Shown here in pieces: positions 18,134 through 26,512 of a stretch of DNA of 64,000 nucleotides (positions are counted from its first letter, which is position 1; each line of letters starts with the position of its first letter). The stretch is taken from NCBI RefSeq assembly GCF_003469185.1, contig NZ_QSIL01000001.1, positions 434,001 through 498,000 on the forward strand. The letters are read 5' to 3'. The position numbers and the translations under genes were made by a program. The notes beneath the pieces were generated by a model that saw nothing but the letters and a program-made list of their open reading frames with translations, was not told the origin of the DNA and did not search any database. This stretch comes from Collinsella sp. AM34-10. Its GTDB lineage: Bacteria > Actinomycetota > Coriobacteriia > Coriobacteriales > Coriobacteriaceae.

Positions 18134-18925
18134 ATGCCCACACCTTCCACTGCACGCATGCACGACTTCGAGGTCGTATCGAACCAGGAGATCGCCGACG
18201 GCATCTTCTCGCTCGTCATCTCGGCCCCCAAGCTTGCAAGTGCGCTCAAGCCCGGTCAGTTTGTGAACATTGCCGTGCCCGGCGATGCGTCCTCGCTGCT
18301 TCGCGTGCCCCTGAGCTTCTATCGCGCCGACGCCCAGGCCGGCACCGTCGAGCTGTGGTACGCCGTCGTGGGCGACGACACCCGTCGTCTGGCGCAGATG
18401 GCCCCCGGTTCCACCTCTAATCTGCTGGGCCCCGGCGGACGCGGCTGGCATGTGCCCGAGGGCACCAGGAAAGCGCTGCTCGTTGCGGGCGGCATCGGTG
18501 TTCCGCCCGTGTTGTGCCTTGCCGGCAAGCTTGCCGAGCAGGGCGTGGCCGTCGACGTGTGCCTGGGCTTTGGCACCGCGTCCAAGGCCGTGGGCATCGA
18601 TGAGTTCCGCGCTTTGTGCGATACGGTCGACGTTTGCACCGACGACGGCTCGCTCGGCACGCACGGTTTTTGCACCGACCCGGCAGCTGAGCTGCTCGGC
18701 GAGGGCGGCTACGACTACGTCGCCAGCTGCGGTCCCGCCGTCATGATGAAGAAGGTCGCCGCCGCTGCTGCCGAGGCCGGTGCGTACTGCGAGGTGTCGC
18801 TCGAGCGCATGATGAGCTGTGGCTTTGGCGCCTGCAACACCTGCAATGTCGAGACGGTCGACGGTATGAAGGGCGCCTGCATGTGCGGCCCCGTGTTCGA
18901 TGCTTCCAAGGTGGTGGTCTTCTAG
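18134..18925 (+). CDS. pyrK: Dihydroorotate dehydrogenase electron transfer subunit
   Basis: PyrK carries FAD and a [2Fe-2S] cluster and passes electrons from PyrD to NAD+. The 263-residue protein has an N-terminal ferredoxin-reductase-like barrel (FAD region RVPLSFYRAD), an NAD-binding middle (LVAGGIGVPPVLCLA), and a C-terminal cluster with CGFGACNTC followed by CMCG. Together with pyrD it forms the class 1B, NAD-dependent enzyme suited to anaerobes. The ATG has ggag 5 bases upstream. Confidence 0.94.
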   Translation: MPTPSTARMHDFEVVSNQEIADGIFSLVISAPKLASALKPGQFVNIAVPGDASSLLRVPLSFYRADAQAGTVELWYAVVGDDTRRLAQMAPGSTSNLLGPGGRGWHVPEGTRKALLVAGGIGVPPVLCLAGKLAEQGVAVDVCLGFGTASKAVGIDEFRALCDTVDVCTDDGSLGTHGFCTDPAAELLGEGGYDYVASCGPAVMMKKVAAAAAEAGAYCEVSLERMMSCGFGACNTCNVETVDGMKGACMCGPVFDASKVVVF

Positions 18926-19848
18926 TGGGTACCGTGAACATGGCCGTCGATTTCGGCGGCGTCAAGATGCAGAACCCCATCAACACCGCAGCCGGTACCT
19001 TCGGCTACGGTTGGCAGTTCCAGAACTTCTTTGATGTCTCCCAGCTGGGCGCCATCACCACTAAGGGCTGCGCCGCCGAGCCCTGGCCGGGCAACCCTGC
19101 GCCCCGCATGGCCGAGATTCCCGGCGGTATGATCAACTCCGTGGGCTTGCAGAACCCCGGTGTCGCCGCCTTCGCCCGTGAGTCCGGCCCGTGGCTCGAG
19201 CAGCTGTCCAAGGACGGTTGCCAAGTCATTTGTCAGGTTGCCGGCCACTCTGTTGACGAGTTTGTGCGCGCGCTCGAGATGTATGTCGAGCTGTGCCCCT
19301 GGGCTGCCGGCTACGAGATCAACGTCAGCTGCCCCAATATCGCCGCCGGCGGTGCCGCCATGGGCTCCTCGCCCGAGGGCGCCTCTGCCGTTATGGCTGC
19401 CTGCCGTAAGGTGACCGATAAGCCGCTGTTCGTCAAGATGGCTCCGGTCAACGTCGCCGAGATTGCCAAGGCTCTCGAGGCCGCCGGCGCCGACGGCCTT
19501 TCGGTCATTAACTCCATCCAGGGCATGGCCATCGATGTTCATACCCGCAAGTCCCGTGTGGCCAAGCCCAAGGGCGGCCTTTCGGGCCCGCTGTGCCACC
19601 ACATCGCCGTGCGCATGGTCTGGGAGGTTGCCCAGGCCGTCGATATCCCCATCAACGGTGTCGGTGGTGTCATGACCGGCGAGGATGCGGCTGAGTTTAT
19701 CTTGGCCGGCGCCACCTGCGTGTCGGTCGGCATGGCCAACTTTGTCGATCCGTGCGCTTCGCTCAAGATTGCGCACGAGCTCGAGGCCTGGGCGGAGTCC
19801 CAGGGCGTGAAGGACATCAATGAGCTGGTAGGTGCTTTCGAATGCTAG
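18925..19848 (+). CDS. pyrD: Dihydroorotate dehydrogenase, class 1B catalytic subunit
   Basis: PyrD is the FMN subunit that oxidises dihydroorotate to orotate. The ~307-residue protein shows KMQNPINTAAGTFGYG at the start and EINVSCPN, where cysteine is the class 1 catalytic base. FMN and phosphate-binding glycine stretches (GVGGVMTGEDA) follow. GTG 18925 overlaps the pyrK stop by one base. In-frame GTG 18934 and ATG 18940 are alternatives that would remove only 3-5 residues. Its end overlaps pyrF by 7 bases. Confidence 0.94.
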   Translation: MGTVNMAVDFGGVKMQNPINTAAGTFGYGWQFQNFFDVSQLGAITTKGCAAEPWPGNPAPRMAEIPGGMINSVGLQNPGVAAFARESGPWLEQLSKDGCQVICQVAGHSVDEFVRALEMYVELCPWAAGYEINVSCPNIAAGGAAMGSSPEGASAVMAACRKVTDKPLFVKMAPVNVAEIAKALEAAGADGLSVINSIQGMAIDVHTRKSRVAKPKGGLSGPLCHHIAVRMVWEVAQAVDIPINGVGGVMTGEDAAEFILAGATCVSVGMANFVDPCASLKIAHELEAWAESQGVKDINELVGAFEC

Positions 19849-20558
19849 AGACCGATGCCCGCGACCGTGTTATCGTCGCCCTCGACTGCGACCGTGAGCG
19901 TGCGCTCGAGCTCGCCCACGAGCTTTCTGGTCATGCCGCTTGGCTCAAGGTCGGCATGACGCTCTATTACGCTGAGGGCCCCGAGATCGTCAAGACGTTT
20001 AAGGACCTGGGTTTTAAGGTCTTCCTCGACCTCAAGTTCCATGACATTCCGCATCAGGTGCGCGGTGCCGCCCGTTCGGCCTCGCTTGCCGGTGCCGACC
20101 TGCTCTCGGTCCATGGACTGGGTTCGGGCGCTATGCTCGCTGCGTGCCGCGAGGGTGCCGAGGAGGCGCGCGAGGACCGCGCCAAGCTTGTCGCCATCAC
20201 CGTGCTCACGAGCATGAACCAGGATTCGCTGGCCGAGATCGGCGTCGAGTTGCCCGTCGCCGAGGAAGCCGCCCGCCTGGCAAAGCTTGCCCAGGCCAAC
20301 GGCATCGACGGCATCGTGTGCTCGCCGATGGAGGCCCATGACATGCGCGAGCTGCTCGGCCCCGATGCGCTGATCGTGACTCCTGGCGTGCGTCCGGTGG
20401 GTGCCGCCCTGGGCGATCAATCCCGCGTGGCGACGCCCTCCCAGGCTATCGAGCGCGGTGCGAGTCACATCGTGGTTGGCCGACCCATCACCGGTGCCGA
20501 CGACCCGGTTGCCGCATTTGACGCTATCGTTGCCGAGCTGGTCGAAAACGTCGCCTAA
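19842..20558 (+). CDS. pyrF: Orotidine 5'-phosphate decarboxylase
   Basis: PyrF makes UMP from OMP, the last step of the pathway. The 238-residue protein has the start VALDCDRERALEL, the catalytic array FLDLKFHDIPHQV (Lys and Asp residues), and the phosphate-binding end VVGRPITGADDP. It is the last gene of the operon. Orotate phosphoribosyltransferase (pyrE) and carAB are not in this window and must lie elsewhere. Confidence 0.95.
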   Translation: MLETDARDRVIVALDCDRERALELAHELSGHAAWLKVGMTLYYAEGPEIVKTFKDLGFKVFLDLKFHDIPHQVRGAARSASLAGADLLSVHGLGSGAMLAACREGAEEAREDRAKLVAITVLTSMNQDSLAEIGVELPVAEEAARLAKLAQANGIDGIVCSPMEAHDMRELLGPDALIVTPGVRPVGAALGDQSRVATPSQAIERGASHIVVGRPITGADDPVAAFDAIVAELVENVA

Positions 20559-20604
20559 AAGTTTCCCTCAAGTCACCACTTTTGGGTCTCATTAGCACAA
20601 ATTA

Positions 20605-20660
20605 GCCCCTGTGCCTGCGAAAACTTTCCCATCCTTTGTGTGGAATCGCAGGTCAGGGGC
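20605..20660 (+). terminator. Large hairpin after the pyr operon, possible terminator
   Basis: GCCCCTG (20605-20611) pairs with CAGGGGC (20654-20660), and CCTGCGA (20614-20620) with TCGCAGG (20646-20652), around a 25-nt loop. The following TTAACTTT is only moderately T-rich. It lies between pyrF and the mihF promoter. Confidence 0.5.
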
Positions 20661-20680
20661 TTAACTTTGACCTCCGTATA

Positions 20681-20709
20681 TTGCACTTTTCGCAGGTATC
20701 GTCTAATCT
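20681..20709 (+). promoter_or_regulatory. Promoter of mihF-gmk-rpoZ-thiI
   Basis: TTGCAC (20681-20686) and TAATCT (20704-20709) have a 17-base spacer. Transcription would start near 20716 and give an 83-nt leader. Confidence 0.65.
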
Positions 20710-20721
20710 ATGGTGCCGTCG

Positions 20722-20760
20722 ATTGGGCATTTAGTGCGTTTTACGTGCTAAAATGCCAAT
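20722..20760 (+). promoter_or_regulatory. Imperfect palindrome in the mihF leader
   Basis: ATTGG(G)CATTTAG and CTAAAATGCCAAT are inverted repeats with small bulges around TGCGTTTTACGT. They lie just downstream of the predicted start site. This could be an RNA hairpin or a DNA operator, possibly for autoregulation by the factor itself. Confidence 0.4.
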
Positions 20761-20798
20761 TATTGCATCAGATATAACCCAACTATTTGGAGGTTCGA

Positions 20799-21107
20799 AT
20801 GGCACTCCCTCAGCTTACCGACGAGCAGCGCAAGCAGGCTCTTGAGAAGGCTGCTGCCGCACGTCACGCCCGCGCTGAGCTTCGCGAGCAGATCAAGAAG
20901 GGCGAGAAGTCCCTCGAGTCCGTGCTCAACTCCGATGACCCCATCGCTTCCCGCATGAAGGTTTCCACCCTCATCGAGTCCTTGCCCGGTTATGGCAAGG
21001 CCAAGGCCGCCAAGATCATGGAGGAGCTCGGCATCTCCGCTACCCGTCGCGTCCAGGGCCTCGGTGTCCGTCAGCGCGAGCAGCTCCTCGAGCAGCTGAC
21101 CAAATAA
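20799..21107 (+). CDS. mihF: Actinobacterial-type integration host factor
   Basis: This is the small nucleoid protein first known from phage L5 integration in mycobacteria; it is unrelated to the HU/IHF fold. The 102-residue basic protein has a helical N-terminus and the DNA-binding helix-turn-helix segment LIESLPGYGKAKAAKIMEEL followed by RVQGLGVRQREQLLE. ATG 20799 has ggagg 6 bases upstream. The order mihF-gmk-rpoZ is typical of Actinomycetota and one of the best lineage markers in the window. Confidence 0.92.
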   Translation: MALPQLTDEQRKQALEKAAAARHARAELREQIKKGEKSLESVLNSDDPIASRMKVSTLIESLPGYGKAKAAKIMEELGISATRRVQGLGVRQREQLLEQLTK

Positions 21108-21677
21108 GTGAGCGCTCAGGATTCAAAGCTCTTTGTGATTTCTGGACCGTCAGGTGCAGGCAAGGGCACGCTCGTCACTCGTGTGCGCGAGCGTCGCTCT
21201 AACCTGGGCCTGACGGTTTCGGCTACCACGCGAGCCCCACGCAAAGGCGAGGTCGACGGCGTCAATTACTTTTTTCTGACGCGCGAGGAGTTCGACCGCC
21301 GCGTGGCAAACGGCGAGTTTGTTGAGTGGGCCGAGGTCCACGGTAACTGCTACGGCACCTTGGTGAGCGAGGTCACATCCAAGCTTGCCTCTGGTTCGTC
21401 TCTAATCTTGGAGATCGATGTCCAGGGTGCCTTGCAGGTCAAGGAGCGTTTCCCCGAGGCCGTGCTGATTTTTATCAAGCCGCCTTCGCTCGAGGTGCTC
21501 CGCGAGCGTCTGGTCGGTCGCGGTACCGAGACGCCCGAGACGATCGAGCTGCGTATGGCAAACGCCGCCCATGAGCTTGCCCTTGCCGACCGCTACGACG
21601 ACGTCGTGGTGAATGACGATCTCGACCGCGCGACCGATGAGCTCGTTCGCGTTCTCGATATGCATGAAAGGATCTGA
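21108..21677 (+). CDS. gmk: Guanylate kinase
   Basis: Gmk phosphorylates GMP to GDP. The 189-residue protein has the P-loop ISGPSGAGKGTL, the GMP-binding TTRAPRKGEVDGVNYFF, and the lid region ERLVGRGTETPE. The GTG start follows the mihF stop directly, so translation is probably coupled. Confidence 0.96.
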   Translation: MSAQDSKLFVISGPSGAGKGTLVTRVRERRSNLGLTVSATTRAPRKGEVDGVNYFFLTREEFDRRVANGEFVEWAEVHGNCYGTLVSEVTSKLASGSSLILEIDVQGALQVKERFPEAVLIFIKPPSLEVLRERLVGRGTETPETIELRMANAAHELALADRYDDVVVNDDLDRATDELVRVLDMHERI

Positions 21678-21682
21678 GGTCC

Positions 21683-21964
21683 GTGTCCGTTGTAAAGCCT
21701 TGCATTGACGATCTTCTGGAGAAGACCGATCACAACCGCTTCCTGCTCGCCTCGCTTGCCTCCAAGCGCGCCTGCGACATTAACAGCATGCTGCGTGGCC
21801 AGCACAACCGCGTGCTTGCCGTCCAGGATGTCGACGACATCACCATTGCGCTTTCCGGCGCCGATACCATCTCGATGGCTATGGACGAGATTGTCGACGG
21901 CGACATCTCCTACGACGAGGCCCGTTACGAGAAGGCGCTCGGCCACAAGGTTGCTGAAGCCTAA
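21683..21964 (+). CDS. rpoZ: DNA-directed RNA polymerase omega subunit
   Basis: Omega helps beta-prime fold and join the core enzyme. The 93-residue protein begins VVKPCIDDLLEKTDHNRF and has the conserved LLASLASKRACDIN helix (the usual KRARQIN region). The GTG start lies 5 bases after gmk, and gmk-rpoZ is a very widely conserved pair. The C-terminal half (SGADTISMAMDEI) is less conserved. Confidence 0.92.
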   Translation: MSVVKPCIDDLLEKTDHNRFLLASLASKRACDINSMLRGQHNRVLAVQDVDDITIALSGADTISMAMDEIVDGDISYDEARYEKALGHKVAEA

Positions 21965-23209
21965 ATGGCAGCCCGCGTCTGCCTGGTCCACTATCACGAG
22001 GTTGGACTGAAGGGCAAGAACCGCGCACATTTTGAGCATATCCTCATGGATAACATCAAGGCGGCCTTGGCCGCCTTTTCCGTGAATGCCGTGTCTCGAA
22101 TTTCCGGTTATATCCTCGTGACCTTTAACGAGCATCAGGCCGACGAGGCGGCGCGCGTCATTCGCACCGTCCCCGGCGTTGCTCGCGTGTCCCTGGCATA
22201 TCACACGAACCGCGACCCGCAGGAGTACTGCGCCGCCGCCGTGAAGGCGCTGCGCGAGTTTGGTCCCTTTGAGTCGTTTAAGGTGCATGCCAAGCGCTCG
22301 AACACCGACTACGAGCTCACCTCGATTGATATCAATCGTCAGGTGGGAGAGGTGTTGTGCGAGGCGTTTCCCGATAAAAAGGTCCAGATGCACGACCCCG
22401 ACGCAATGGTGCACGTGCTGGTGGTCCAGGGTAGCGTTTATGTGTACGCGCGCTCCGAGCGCGGCGTGGGCGGTCTGCCGGTGGGATCTGCCGGCAAGGT
22501 CGTGACGCTACTGTCGTCGGGTATCGATTCTCCGGTAGCGACCTGGATGCTCGCGCGTCGCGGCGCGGTGTGCGTGCCGGTACATTTCTCCGGTCGTCCG
22601 CAGACGCCCGACACGAGCGAGTATTTGGTGCAGGACATCATCCGTGCGCTTGAGCCGGGTGTCCAGATCGGCCGCCTGTACGTGGTGCCGTTTGGCGATT
22701 GTCAGCGTGAGATCTCGGTGACCTGCCCCAGCAACCTGCGCGTGATCATGTACCGTCGCATTATGTATTCGGTTGCCGAGCGCATTGCGCATATCGAGGG
22801 CGCCAAGGCTATTGTGACCGGTGAATCGCTCGGTCAGGTTGCTTCCCAGACGCTCGAGAACATCATGGCCGTCAACGAGGCCGTCAAGATCCCCGTGTTC
22901 CGCCCGCTGATTGGTTCGGACAAGCAGGAGATCATCGCGCGTGCCGAGGAAATCGGTACCTTCGATATCTCGACCGAGGCCGCTCCCGATTGCTGCACGC
23001 TCTTTATGCCGCGCCGCCCCGAGACGCACGCCAAACTCGATGCCGTGCATGAGGCGTGGGAGCTGTTCGATCACGAGGAGATGATTGAGCGCTTGCTCAA
23101 GCAGACCGAGTATATCGACTTCGAGAGCAACACGTATAAGGCCCCTAAGACCTTAAAACGCAAACATTCCGAGCTCGCTCCACGTGAGATTTACCAAGAT
23201 CACGAATAA
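21965..23209 (+). CDS. thiI: tRNA 4-thiouridine synthetase ThiI, without rhodanese domain
   Basis: ThiI adenylates U8 of tRNA and inserts sulfur. The 414-residue protein has an N-terminal ferredoxin-like/THUMP region, then a PP-loop ATPase with LLSSGIDSPVATWML. There is no C-terminal rhodanese domain, unlike E. coli ThiI, so an external sulfur donor (a cysteine desulfurase) or an internal cysteine such as those in APDCCTLFMPRRP is required. A role in thiazole synthesis is therefore doubtful. The ATG overlaps nothing but directly follows rpoZ. Confidence 0.93.
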   Translation: MAARVCLVHYHEVGLKGKNRAHFEHILMDNIKAALAAFSVNAVSRISGYILVTFNEHQADEAARVIRTVPGVARVSLAYHTNRDPQEYCAAAVKALREFGPFESFKVHAKRSNTDYELTSIDINRQVGEVLCEAFPDKKVQMHDPDAMVHVLVVQGSVYVYARSERGVGGLPVGSAGKVVTLLSSGIDSPVATWMLARRGAVCVPVHFSGRPQTPDTSEYLVQDIIRALEPGVQIGRLYVVPFGDCQREISVTCPSNLRVIMYRRIMYSVAERIAHIEGAKAIVTGESLGQVASQTLENIMAVNEAVKIPVFRPLIGSDKQEIIARAEEIGTFDISTEAAPDCCTLFMPRRPETHAKLDAVHEAWELFDHEEMIERLLKQTEYIDFESNTYKAPKTLKRKHSELAPREIYQDHE

Positions 23210-23220
23210 TGTTGTGTATA

Positions 23221-23254
23221 GACCGGCGGTGATTTTGCATCGTCGGTCTTTTTC
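23221..23254 (+). terminator. Intrinsic terminator after thiI
   Basis: GACCGGCG pairs with CGTCGGTC (one G-T pair) around GTGATTTTGCAT, followed by TTTTTC. Confidence 0.85.
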
Positions 23255-23423
23255 TATCTGGACTTTTGGCGATAAACGGTTCATTTATCGACGTGTGCCT
23301 GAATTAATGGACATTTTTTCGCAAGGTTTTGGTCAGCTTTTGGTTTGACCGTGATAGCCGGTGTGGGCATGTGGAGGCTGCAGCGCTCGTTTCCTGACAC
23401 GATGGTGTTGGGAGGTGTTTGCT

Positions 23424-24134
23424 ATGGCGCAGCGCGAGCAACACGAACGGGTTAAACGGATGGATCGCTTGGCAGAAAAGCTGCTCGGCCATAAGGCGGT
23501 GGTCGTGGCGATTCTGGTTGCCATTGCCGCCGCGAGCGGCTTGGCGATGGCAAGTTTTAGTAGCCGCTCCAGCGGCGTGTCGTTTGAGCGTAGTGATGAG
23601 GCGAGCGCCTCGGATGTGCGCGAGGCCGGGGATGCGTCACCCGACGATGCTGATGAGTCGTCTGCCAAGAGCTCTTCTGCTGCCGAGGTGTACGTCGATG
23701 TTGATGGCGCCGTTGTGAGGCCAGGCGTGTACCGGCTCAAAGATGGAGCACGGGTGTCCCAGGCGATTGATGCCGCCGGAGGGCTTACGGCCGAGGCGGA
23801 TGTGACGGGTCTTAACCGTGCGTCCAAGATCACCGATGGTCAAAAGATCTATGTGCCGACGGTAGGGGAGCAACAAACGGCTGCGGCCGTCGGCGGCGCC
23901 GAAAGCAGTGCTTCCACGACCCCTGGTACAGGGTCTTCGTCGGGACTTGTGAATATCAATACGGCAAGTGCGGCGGAGCTGCAGACGCTTTCGGGCATCG
24001 GGCCTTCTATGGCCCAGTCAATTATCGACGAACGGACGCAAAACGGGGCCTTTGTCTCGGTCGATGACCTTATGCGCGTATCGGGGATCGGTGAGAAGAA
24101 ACTCGCCAAAATTAAAGATTGCATCTGCGTATGA
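23424..24134 (+). CDS. comEA: Competence DNA receptor ComEA
   Basis: ComEA binds double-stranded DNA outside the membrane for uptake. The 236-residue protein has an N-terminal membrane anchor (about residues 24-44), an acidic Ser/Ala/Asp-rich linker, an SLBB domain (VYVDVDGAVVRPGVYRL to IYVP) and a C-terminal double helix-hairpin-helix (VNINTASAAELQTLSGIG, then VSGIGEKKLAKI). ATG 23424 has ggagg 8 bases upstream. It overlaps comEC by four bases (ATGA). The pair suggests latent transformability; pilus genes are not in the window. Confidence 0.93.
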   Translation: MAQREQHERVKRMDRLAEKLLGHKAVVVAILVAIAAASGLAMASFSSRSSGVSFERSDEASASDVREAGDASPDDADESSAKSSSAAEVYVDVDGAVVRPGVYRLKDGARVSQAIDAAGGLTAEADVTGLNRASKITDGQKIYVPTVGEQQTAAAVGGAESSASTTPGTGSSSGLVNINTASAAELQTLSGIGPSMAQSIIDERTQNGAFVSVDDLMRVSGIGEKKLAKIKDCICV

Positions 24135-26434
24135 GTGCGACCGAGCGCGAGCATGTGATGCCACCGCGCCCATTGATGCCGTGGACGATAGCCCTTTGTG
24201 CCGGCTTGTGTGCGAGCTGTGGGTTAGTGCTTAACATGGCGGCCGATGCGCTGCTGGGAGAGCGGGCGGCGCCCGTCACATTGCTTATGGCCATTCCCGT
24301 TGCGGCAGCAGGGTGCATCGTATTGGCTCGGTCCTGCATGCGCCTTGTGCGGTGGAGGCGATGGCTGTATGCCGCGGCCCTCGGCCTCGTGGCGGGAGCG
24401 GTCGTGTCCGCGGGTTGGGCGATAGGGGCGCTGCGCGCTTCGAGGGCGTTGGATAATCGGGCTGCGAGCAGTCTCGAGTTTGTTGTGTGTGGCGACCCGT
24501 CCATCAATGACGGTGCGTACTCCTATACCTGTGATGCGTATGCGGGCGAAAAGCGTTTGGGTCAGGTACGGCTGTCGTGTGATCGTGAGCTTGGCGCCGG
24601 TTCGCATGTACGTGCTATCGGTCGAATTTCGCGCTTTGAGAATGATGCGTATGGGCGCTCACGCGTGCTTCGGGGCGAGCTTCGAAAGGTTAAAGTCGTC
24701 CGGTTGGTATCGATCGACGAGGGCCCTCCAGGCCCGTTGTCTTGGCTTCGAAACGAGCTCCTTGCCGTTATCGCGCCCGCGACCGACCCAGCGCGCTCGC
24801 TCATCGCCGGCGTTGTCTGTGGGCGCTCGTCCGAGCTGCGCGCCCAGCCTGCGGGCGAATGGTTTTCGGTAACGGGCACCGCACATCTCATCGCCGTTTC
24901 GGGCAGTCATCTTGCCATCGTGGGGTTTGTGATTGAGAGTGCCCTGCAAAAGACGCGTCTCTCTCGTGGGTTTCAGCGGGGGCTGTTGGTGCTGGCCCTC
25001 GCTGCCTATGCCGTTTTTACTGGCGCTTCGCCCTCGGCCGTGCGCGCGTGCTGTATGGTGGCGGCGACGCTTGTCGCCAACGGCGCCGGACGTCGTCGGC
25101 ATGGCCTCTCGGCTCTGTTTGTCACCATGGCAATCTTTGTGTTGCTGCGCCCGACGGTATTGTTCGAGATGGGTTTTCAACTATCGTGCGCCAGTGTTTT
25201 TGCCATCCTTTGTTTTTGCCCCTACGCTACCTACGCCTTGTGCGAGCTGAGCGTGCCATCGGGGGTTGCCGGTATTTTGTCCGTCACGATGTGCTCACAA
25301 CTCGCGACACTTCCTGTAACCATTCCCGCATTCGGGACGTTTTCGCTCATTGCCCCGCTTGCAAATGCCGTGATCGGTCCGGTGATAAGCGTACTGCTTG
25401 CTATATCGGTTGTGCTGGTGCCCTGCTCGCTTGTGCCGCTGTTGCGTCACGGGGCGCTCGTGGGGCCCATGATTGTCGCTCGCTGCGCCCTGTTCTTTGA
25501 GCAGCTCTTTGCTGCCGTTCCGGGCGCATCCGTAAGCGTGCCGCCCGATGCGCCCTTGGTATACGTGGTGCCGTTTGCGCTGGCGGTCCTCTTGGTCTGG
25601 TGGCCACGTCCCCGCGCGCGGCCCATGGCAGTGGGGCTGCTGTGTTTGATGCTTGCGGCGGCTGTTCCGTATGTCTATTGGGATCGATGTGCGCTGCCTT
25701 CGGTAACAGTCCTCGATGTCGGCCAAGCCGATGCGATTCTGGTTCGTCAGGGTAGCGCCGTGGCGCTTGTCGACTGTGGGCTCGATGAGCGCGTGGTGTC
25801 GGCGTTGGTTCGCAATAACGTTCACCATATCGATGCCGTCTTCGTGACGCATTGGGATGAAGATCATTGGGGCGGTCTTCCCGATGTGCTCGATCGGTTT
25901 TCGGTTGGAACCATTGCGGTCGCGGCCGATGCGCTGGAAGGCGCGCCTGCTGAGGTCCTGAATCGCCCCGGCGTAACGTGTCGGCAGGTGGCTCTCGGAG
26001 ACACGGTTGATATCGGCGCATTCCGGGCTCGTGTGATGTGGCCGTTTGACACAGTGGATGGCGAGGGTAATGAGGACTCGCTTGTCTTGCTGCTCTCCTA
26101 TGCTCGGGAAGGCAAGAGCCTGCGTATGCTCCTCACTGGTGATGCCGAACTCGATCAGGAGCGCGAGTTTGTACAGGAGGTGGGCGATATCGATGTGCTT
26201 AAGCTGGGACATCACGGCTCAAAAGTTTCCGTCGACACAGAGCTGCTGGAAACGCTTAAGCCCGAGCTCTCTATCGCGAGTGCGGGCGAGGGCAACCGCT
26301 ACGGTCATCCATCCGATGCCTGTATCGATGCCGTTCGCGATGCGGGCGGCGCGTTCGCATGCACTATCGAACAAGGAGACATTACCGTCTCGCCGACCGC
26401 AACCGGTTTTGCCATGCGATGTCAGCGACCGTGA
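24131..26434 (+). CDS. comEC: Competence channel ComEC/Rec2
   Basis: ComEC is the membrane channel that brings single-stranded DNA into the cell. The 767-residue protein begins with two or three membrane helices and an OB-like soluble region. The Competence domain follows (VTGTAHLIAVSGSHLAIVGF and many helices to about residue 520). A C-terminal metallo-beta-lactamase domain has LDVGQADAILV, THWDEDHWGG and LKLGHHGSK; the metal-binding residues are present, which suggests an active nuclease. The start is ATG 24131, coupled to comEA. Confidence 0.94.
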   Translation: MSATEREHVMPPRPLMPWTIALCAGLCASCGLVLNMAADALLGERAAPVTLLMAIPVAAAGCIVLARSCMRLVRWRRWLYAAALGLVAGAVVSAGWAIGALRASRALDNRAASSLEFVVCGDPSINDGAYSYTCDAYAGEKRLGQVRLSCDRELGAGSHVRAIGRISRFENDAYGRSRVLRGELRKVKVVRLVSIDEGPPGPLSWLRNELLAVIAPATDPARSLIAGVVCGRSSELRAQPAGEWFSVTGTAHLIAVSGSHLAIVGFVIESALQKTRLSRGFQRGLLVLALAAYAVFTGASPSAVRACCMVAATLVANGAGRRRHGLSALFVTMAIFVLLRPTVLFEMGFQLSCASVFAILCFCPYATYALCELSVPSGVAGILSVTMCSQLATLPVTIPAFGTFSLIAPLANAVIGPVISVLLAISVVLVPCSLVPLLRHGALVGPMIVARCALFFEQLFAAVPGASVSVPPDAPLVYVVPFALAVLLVWWPRPRARPMAVGLLCLMLAAAVPYVYWDRCALPSVTVLDVGQADAILVRQGSAVALVDCGLDERVVSALVRNNVHHIDAVFVTHWDEDHWGGLPDVLDRFSVGTIAVAADALEGAPAEVLNRPGVTCRQVALGDTVDIGAFRARVMWPFDTVDGEGNEDSLVLLLSYAREGKSLRMLLTGDAELDQEREFVQEVGDIDVLKLGHHGSKVSVDTELLETLKPELSIASAGEGNRYGHPSDACIDAVRDAGGAFACTIEQGDITVSPTATGFAMRCQRP

Positions 26435-26442
26435 TGCTGCCG

Positions 26443-26472
26443 TTGGCGCGGGACCAACCCGTGGGCTAGAAT
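26443..26472 (+). promoter_or_regulatory. Promoter of holA
   Basis: TTGGCG (26443-26448) and TAGAAT (26467-26472) are 18 bases apart. The ATG at 26471 lies within the -10 box, so it cannot be the translation start of this transcript. Confidence 0.6.
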
Positions 26473-26512
26473 GGCACGGTACGAACTCGAGATCCTGCGG
26501 GAGGGGAGCGCG

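Noticed and set aside
26471..26512. ATG 26471 as the holA start
   Set aside because: It lies inside a good -10 box, whereas ATG 26513 has a strong ribosome site and the normal N-terminus.
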